This document shows positions 55,101-60,087 of a stretch of 60,087 nt of DNA, one piece after another (position 1 is the first letter of the stretch; the number at the start of each line of letters is the position of its first letter). Position numbers and translations under genes: made by a program. Location: assembly GCA_032718475.1 (NCBI GenBank), contig JAUCBJ010002207.1, positions 1-60,087 of the forward strand. Direction: 5' to 3'. The stretch is from Nemertoderma westbladi (lineage: Eukaryota > Xenacoelomorpha > Nemertodermatida > Nemertodermatidae). Under the pieces are notes generated by a model, which was not told the origin of the DNA, did no database searches, and saw only the letters and a program-made list of their open reading frames with translations.

Positions 55101-58044
55101 CTGCTCTGCAAAATATAAAGATTGTTCATTAAATGATAAGTTGTTCCAAGGTCCTGATCTTACACAACCTCTTGCTGGTGTCTTGATGAGGTTCAGGCAC
55201 CACGAGGTAGCTTGTATGGCGGATATAGAAGCCATGTTCCACCGTATAAAGGTTAAGAAAGAGGATTGTAATGTATTGCGATTTTTATGGTGGCCAAGTG
55301 GAAATCTTGATGAAAACCCTATAGCATATAGAATGCTCATGCACATTTTTGGAGCTATCTCGTCTTCAAGCTGTGCAAACTTCGCACTGCAAAAGACAGC
55401 AGAAGATAATCAATATGACTTTGATGAAGAGACTAGAAATACTGTGAAAAGGAACTTTTATGTTGATGACCTCCTTAAGTCATATAAATCTGCACCTTGT
55501 GCTATAAAACAGTATTCTGAATTGACTCAGATGTTAAAGAAAGGAGGTTTCCGATTGACAAAATGGATTTGCAATAACCCAGATATTGTTTCTGCTATTC
55601 CGAATGAAGAGCTTGCAACATCAATCAAGGATCTCGATTTGGACGGATGGCCCACTGAGAGAGCACTTGGTGTAATATGGAATGTCGGGAAAGATATATT
55701 TACATTTAATGTATCACCTAAGGTGAAACCAACAACCAGACGAGGAATCTTGTCTATCATGAGTAGTGTCTATGATCCTCTTGGGTTTGTGGCACCTTAT
55801 ACATTTAATGCAAAACTCATATTGCAAGACCTTTGCAAAGCCGAAGTTGGTTGGGATGATATTATAGATAACGATATTTCATCCAGATGGGAGCAATGGC
55901 TCCATGAACTTACATTTCTATCAAAGCTAACTATCAGAAGATGCTTTTCACCACATTTTCAAGACATTGTTCGAGTCGAAATGCATCATTTTTCTGATGC
56001 TTCTTCTCTGGGATATGGAATGGTATCCTATATTAGATTTGTTGGTGGAAGTGGTGACATTTATTGTGCCTTTATTATGGGGAAATCCCGATGTTTACCA
56101 AAGAAAGGGTTGACTATCCCTAGAGCCGAATTATCTGCTGCTGCTTTTTCAGTGAAAGTAAACATATTTATTCTGAAAGAAATCGATATTGTGTTTGATA
56201 AAATATTGTATTGGACTGATTCCACATTTGTTATTAAGGTAATATTGTCTCAGGATAAACGTTTTAAAGTGTTTGAGGCAAATAGACTTGCTATTATTCA
56301 TGATGGATCGTCCGCTGATCAATGGAAATATGTACCTTCGAGTTACAACCCTGCTGATGATGTATCACGTGGTTTACATGCAGAATGTCTTCAAGATAGT
56401 AAATGGTTAAACGGCCCTGATTTCCTTTGGAGGCCCCCTGAAGAATGGCCATCCCGTGTAAATATAACTGACACCAGCGAAATTGATGACTGCACCATTG
56501 GAAGTGAGATAAAGACTTCGTATGCTGTAAATCAAATAAAGCATACAAACATTCTAGATAGATTAATTGAAGCTAACTCATCATTGTATTCGTTAAAGAA
56601 AAGGGTGTCATGGTTACTTCGTTTCAAGATGTATATGATATGGAGATATTCTAGAGATAAAAAGATCAAGCCAATAATTGGTGAATTGACAACTGCCGAA
56701 ATGGCAGATGCTGAATACTTATTAATTATACATGTGCAAAATACACATTTTGCTGAAGAGATTGCTACCTTGAAATATAACCAGAATATTAAGAAGAGAA
56801 GTAATCTATATAAACTCGGCCCAATATATGAAGATGGCGTATTACGAGTTGGTGGTCGGCTACATGATGCACCTCTTGATTATGGAAATAGACATCCATA
56901 TATATTACCACCTGGTAAATTCTCAGAATTGATAATTATTGAGCACCATACTAATAGTTCACATTCTGGGCTGAACTATGTGTTAGAGTCACTGCGTTCC
57001 AAATACTGGATATTGAAAGCCAGACCCTTTGTGAAGAAAATCCTAAGGAGTTGCTGCCATTGCTTACGATGGCGGACTACTCATCTATTGAAACAACGAA
57101 TGGCAGATTTGCCAATAGACAGAGTGACCCCCAACCAACCACCTTTCTCTGAAGTTGGATTAGATATATTTGGACCCATAATGGTCAAGGTTAGACGAAG
57201 TCTAGAGAAGCGATATGGCTGTCTTTTTACATGCCTTGCAATGAGAGCTTGTCATATTGAAATTGTTCCTTCTCTAGATACGAAAGCGTTTATCAATGCA
57301 TTGTTTCGCTTTATCAGTCGAAGAGGAAAACCTAAGCTCATTAGGTCAGATAATGGATCGAATTTTGTTAGAGGAGAATATGAGATCCGAGAAGCCATCA
57401 ATAACTGGAATCATCACCATATCACTGATAAATTATTACAGCAAAACATAGAATGGAAACGGAATCCCCCAAAGGCGAGTCATATGGGTGGCGTTTGGGA
57501 AAGGGTAATTAGAACAGCCCGAACTATATTGAAAAGTTTGCTACGTGAACAAATTGTGAATGACGATACATTGTTTACCCTTATGGCCATAACTGAGTCA
57601 ATAATAAATGGAAGGCCATTGACAACAAATAGCGATGATCCAAATGATGATGCAGTGATTACACCAAACCATTTATTGTTATTGAGACCCTGCAACTATT
57701 TACCAATCGATGTCTTTACGAAATCTGATATCAACTATCCAAGAAGAGGTTGGAGACAAGCCCAATACCTCGCCGACCGATTTTGGCAACGATGGGTCAA
57801 GGAATATTTACCACTACTTCAAGAACGGCAGAAGTGGTTCCATAAACTGACTAATTTGAAAGTCAACGATGTGGTTCTCTTACTCGATGAAAGATATCCT
57901 AGAGGTCAATGGCCTTTAGGTCGCGTGATTGAAACCTTTAAAGGTCGTGACAACAATGTTCGATCTGTGAAAGTTCAGACAAAGAAGAATATCTTAAAAC
58001 GCGGGATCTCGGAGTTGTGCTTATTGGAGTCTTCTTGTATTTGA
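52177..58044 (+). CDS. Gag-Pol polyprotein of a BEL/Pao LTR retrotransposon, intact
   Basis: Single 1955-residue frame; the ATG at 52177 is preferred to the upstream GTG. Residue numbers are approximate. A charged helical N-terminus runs to 190, then a DUF1759-type capsid (270-450, VVPFAGDPSEYWQFMRSF). Zinc knuckles span 511-570 (CHIC...C..C..RGHIALNC...CERCASNHKHH). The aspartic protease is at 660 (LLDDGSDSSFC) and RT is at 970-1100 (FDCSAKYKDCSLNDKLFQGP; catalytic YVDD at 1094). RNase H is at 1269-1350 (HHFSDASS, PRAELSAAAF, WTDST). The integrase HHCC finger is at 1588-1630 and the catalytic core has D at 1663, D at 1724 and E at 1773 (GLDIFGP, RSDNGSN, GGVWERVIR). A DUF5641-type tail (RRGWRQAQYLADRFWQRW) ends it. 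No env. Every catalytic motif is present and there is no internal stop, so the element could be active. Confidence 0.97.
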   Translation: MSGIGNIASLKKSRNGYLANLTRAYNEAKRLMQANADYDRVRLAIKTIDEVYERFCYAHDSYVSALETTADIDEAKKYLFSVKQTKNEFHEIYLKWKLDNFGDADTDVDDILPKHSVSQVGCQSTVLSDLDRAKADEDIAAYELEQIKFKHELRARKAKLVEEEEQLEAKMKCEKAAIKRRSLERSEGKLSRASSVKHRPGNSVANVIDQSYNNRMPTRVINNAEQLSDYPSRLDPNVPSWTPLHGNQHSEEGIQSYGELFKTMANIMTLPQPEVVPFAGDPSEYWQFMRSFEEHIESKALTDSAKLNYLIHYCQGKARKLIKDYPILIPSEGFIQAKHTLYERFGQPYTIARAHIDRVTKGNPLRPNDRQGLLDYADQLNSSQMVLSSMGYLADINAVDNLRHIVERLPHYMKCKWLEKANNIRKTNRSPNINDIILFVKNIAHAVNDAEFGTILDSKDTGAANANIKKTFDFRSNRPGDKARSFPRTTSLATSRDIPQNSNDSYASRNSCHICFQNHTLDRCFQFRGKSNKERINFLRRRGICDNCFDRGHIALNCPKNHNCERCASNHKHHTLMHPSDEVDDSKQRVGSSTFSNQGYSTPKTTKPAVENMREVQSKEESISRRTHTHLANTLQHSKVCLPIIPVRISNPSNDIYVDVYALLDDGSDSSFCTKRVADILGICRNEENYSLTTLNCENVMKRGAVVELMVAQIDSIDDTSIIHLPEVVTTDKLPISPDKIPTMADITNWPHLSNIHLNELQDKEVHLLIGLDVPEALWTEEELYGGKKEPFAIKTPFGWTLRGPVTHKRMKQLDKSKNMYLCHYDNSPRNSNDYNLELLVNKFWELESSGIYSDTSTTMSLNDKRALSIMQDSIKLVNNNYVLALPWKCNPPSLENNISMATMRLNSLKWRLMKDSELHNKYTEIIEMYEEKEYAEKVPIEELTDPSLKGKIWYLVHHPVFHPKKPGKVRIVFDCSAKYKDCSLNDKLFQGPDLTQPLAGVLMRFRHHEVACMADIEAMFHRIKVKKEDCNVLRFLWWPSGNLDENPIAYRMLMHIFGAISSSSCANFALQKTAEDNQYDFDEETRNTVKRNFYVDDLLKSYKSAPCAIKQYSELTQMLKKGGFRLTKWICNNPDIVSAIPNEELATSIKDLDLDGWPTERALGVIWNVGKDIFTFNVSPKVKPTTRRGILSIMSSVYDPLGFVAPYTFNAKLILQDLCKAEVGWDDIIDNDISSRWEQWLHELTFLSKLTIRRCFSPHFQDIVRVEMHHFSDASSLGYGMVSYIRFVGGSGDIYCAFIMGKSRCLPKKGLTIPRAELSAAAFSVKVNIFILKEIDIVFDKILYWTDSTFVIKVILSQDKRFKVFEANRLAIIHDGSSADQWKYVPSSYNPADDVSRGLHAECLQDSKWLNGPDFLWRPPEEWPSRVNITDTSEIDDCTIGSEIKTSYAVNQIKHTNILDRLIEANSSLYSLKKRVSWLLRFKMYMIWRYSRDKKIKPIIGELTTAEMADAEYLLIIHVQNTHFAEEIATLKYNQNIKKRSNLYKLGPIYEDGVLRVGGRLHDAPLDYGNRHPYILPPGKFSELIIIEHHTNSSHSGLNYVLESLRSKYWILKARPFVKKILRSCCHCLRWRTTHLLKQRMADLPIDRVTPNQPPFSEVGLDIFGPIMVKVRRSLEKRYGCLFTCLAMRACHIEIVPSLDTKAFINALFRFISRRGKPKLIRSDNGSNFVRGEYEIREAINNWNHHHITDKLLQQNIEWKRNPPKASHMGGVWERVIRTARTILKSLLREQIVNDDTLFTLMAITESIINGRPLTTNSDDPNDDAVITPNHLLLLRPCNYLPIDVFTKSDINYPRRGWRQAQYLADRFWQRWVKEYLPLLQERQKWFHKLTNLKVNDVVLLLDERYPRGQWPLGRVIETFKGRDNNVRSVKVQTKKNILKRGISELCLLESSCI

Positions 58045-58206
58045 TTGAAATAAATAAATAGATAATTTATAACATTCTGTATCAAAATAATTGATTCTTT
58101 ATTGCTATGTGTTGTTGAACTGATTTACAATTAATGTCGTAAATTTATTTGACACATGAGTTATAATTTAGATAAATGCCCTGTGAAGCATTGATCGGGG
58201 TGGTGA
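58045..58206 (+). other. 3' untranslated region of the BEL element
   Basis: 162 bp between the stop and the 3' LTR. AATAAATAAATAG follows the stop closely. A polypurine tract would be expected directly before 58207; GGGGTGGTGA (58197-58206) is a weak candidate. Confidence 0.5.
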
Positions 58207-59029
58207 TGTAAGTGTCAAATCTGTTGCCTTCGTAATTGTTAATTAATTGTGGACCTAATTATTTTTGTGACACGCAAATAGCGGATAGTACTGACATCCA
58301 GACTGGACCGGTGTCAAAAAGATGGAAACTTCTGATTTAGATTTAGGACTAAGACCGGTTTGCCGGCACTAGAAGGAAAATTTAGGGTAATACTGACTGT
58401 CAGACTTCGAAATGTTGTAGATTGTTGTATATCGAATTCTAAATTATAATGATTATAAAAAACTGTTTATTATTATTAACCGTGTTTGATGCCGATATAG
58501 ATATATGACAGAACCCACCTTTTGCCACAGTTTGGTGAGTGAAACCCTGCAATATTATTGAGGTTGTTATTGATATATTATGATACATTTATTAAGACCG
58601 GTACTATAGAAGGTAGGCTCTATAACGTTGGATATGTGTTTATTTGATACAGTTCTCATACGGCATTTAATTTATTCACATTGCTGTACTGATTGTAGTA
58701 AGGAAGTACCGGTATGATTATATTTTTGATTGTCATTATTTTTTAGATAACCGCACTTCGCATTCCGCACTTCGCATTTTGTACACCCTAACGCAATGAA
58801 ATATGAAAGGATGCCCTGATACCGGTATATGACAATGTTTATGATATAATTATATGATAATGAAGCGAAATAAATAGATGACCAGAGATAATTTGATAAT
58901 AGATAATGTGCGCGTTTATTCATACTGTGGTAACCTATTTTTATGAATTTCACCCTAATTAATAGATCTACTAGAATTGACATTCGATTTAACAGTGAAT
59001 AGAAAGACCTCTGAAGCCTGACCCCTTCA
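58207..59029 (+). repeat. 3' LTR of the intact BEL/Pao element
   Basis: 823 bp, TGTAAGTGTC to ACCCCTTCA, near-identical to the 5' LTR. It is followed by AATAT (59030-59034), the 5-bp target duplication matching 51064-51068. A 5-bp duplication is usual for BEL/Pao. Confidence 0.95.
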
Positions 59030-60087
59030 AATATCGCTTTCTCTACTCGGGAGAAGAAGGGTGCAGAGCCAGGGTTGGAAGAGATGTCGAACTTCCTTAA
59101 CTACGAAGCGGAGTTAATAACGGATCCAGTTTACAGTGAGGGAATTTGGCCATCCAGCGAAGATTATCCAACAAACCTTAAGAGGAATAACAACAGGCGG
59201 ACTCACGGAAACCCTGTTAGTATCAAAGCCTTCGCCAACAAAGTAGAAAAGGCATTGAAAGTCTTCAATTGATGCTAGAAGCACCATACAAACTCAATGC
59301 TTCAAATAACATCGCGACCATAGCGCAGGCACTACTGATATGGTTAAGGAATAAATGGAGAAATATCACTTTCTCTACTCGGGAGAAGAAGGGTGCAGAG
59401 ACGGGGTTGGAAGAGAAGTCGAACTTCCTTAACTACGAAGCGGAGTTAATAACGAATCCAGTTTACAGTGAGGACAGTCTGGGCAAAGTACCGAAAACGG
59501 AATATACTCAACCTAAACCCAAGCATAGTGTGGCGAATGCGCTTCCGAAAGTGAGGCAGTCACTACCGTATGCGGCTACTCATGGGACTACAAGTGCATT
59601 GAGACCTGGGAATAGAACCACATCGTGGCAGGGACAGAGAAAAAAAACAACAACAACAGTAGATATAAAGCAAACACCCCCAGTAGGCCGAGTCCAAACA
59701 ACCAAAACACTAAACCACTCGACATGAATCTGAATGCGATACACAATGCATTATATAAGGAACGCTACAACCCCGATTACAAATGTCAATTGCCATAGAC
59801 TGTAAGCATTGGCAGGCATTGCTTAAGCAAGATCAAATAGCTTATACTGGAAAATTTGGACTATGTCATTGATGTGCGGTAGGAGGACACAGGAAGGATC
59901 AATGTCAAGAACATCCGATTAAGTATGCCGAGACTGACGAAACTGGAGGCCAACCGATGGCGACGAGCACCACGAGAATTCGGAGGAAGGGAACAGTACT
60001 ACTCGGAGTAATATCAGTAAGAATGATTGGGGAAGACGGACTAGTGATAACAACAATGATGCTAGTCGATAGTGGAGCAGCATTCAC
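59030..60087 (+). pseudogene. Continuation of the old LTR element: gag end, zinc knuckle, protease start
   Basis: It resumes the gag broken at 51068, then shows a region duplicated in tandem (332 bp) and a basic Ser/Thr/Pro segment (59480-59725). A zinc knuckle follows, CH*CAVGGHRKDQC (59864-59905), with one TGA inside it. The last frame, GTVLLGVISVRMIGEDGLVI, ends in LVDSGAAF (60062-60085), the active-site motif of a retroelement aspartic protease. The window cuts it there. Stops and shifts show that it is dead. Confidence 0.7.
59035..59474 (+). repeat. 332-bp tandem duplication in the old gag
   Basis: The block starting CGCTTTCTCTACTCGGGAG at 59035 recurs as CACTTTCTCTACTCGGGAG at 59367. 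Between them lies a second copy (59142-59366) of the segment 50842-51068 that precedes the BEL insertion. The order is therefore A, [BEL], B, A', B'. Confidence 0.9.

Overview
The window is eukaryotic. It is AT-rich, and its genes have introns with GT..AG splice sites and matching phases. It is packed with animal-type transposable elements: BEL/Pao LTR elements, a Penelope-like element, a CR1-like LINE carrying a 2A peptide, tRNA-derived SINEs, and inverted-repeat elements with an 8-bp target duplication. It also holds many long poly(G)/poly(C) runs. An ShK-type cysteine-rich exon, the 2A-bearing LINE and the SINE types suggest a marine invertebrate. An echinoderm or hemichordate is my best guess, but I cannot prove it from sequence alone. 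Nothing looks bacterial.

Layout. 1-6080: a 21-copy, 52-bp minisatellite whose unit is the 3' end of an ShKT-coding exon plus its splice donor. A 3.2-kb inverted-repeat element follows, then the last two exons of a secreted ShKT-type gene. 6780-7605: a decayed retroelement-associated ORF. 8222-8836: a glycine-rich octapeptide repeat. 9715-21698: a candidate ~12-kb DNA transposon. Its ends read CCCTGCAAACCA, and AACATTAGAATAA-like motifs repeat inside both ends. On the minus strand it carries a decayed tnp2-like transposase (16314-18570) and, 80 bp downstream, a seven-exon gene (10642-16233) with DUF4806-like ends around a 41-residue tandem repeat. 22029-23428: a 1.4-kb near-perfect palindrome. 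23945-27112: further tandem repeats, plus a compact hammerhead ribozyme (26500-26545) set between tRNA-like box A and box B sequences. 27114-27841: the last exon of a possible GPI-anchored protein.

27972-32830: a tRNA-derived SINE split by a Penelope-like element (28029-32593), with a 17-bp target duplication. The Penelope-like element has inverted terminal copies with GIY-YIG domains, a central reverse transcriptase, degenerate hammerhead motifs and a 1.2-kb insert. 33739-37620: unidentified remnants and a dead BEL integrase. 38516-42252: a near-full-length but broken CR1-like LINE with 2A, PHD, endonuclease and RT parts. 44653-46208: a mucin-like Thr/Pro exon made of 27-bp units. 46660-60087: an old BEL-like LTR element (gag to protease, running off the window), interrupted at 51069-59029 by a young, apparently intact BEL/Pao element. 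That element has near-identical LTRs, a 5-bp AATAT duplication and one 1955-residue Gag-Pol frame.

In short, most of the DNA is nested mobile elements. Host-type genes are partial: the ShKT gene, the GPI-type exon and the mucin-type exon. The DUF4806-like gene may be a host gene, but its position suggests it is the second gene of the transposon that also encodes the tnp2-like transposase.
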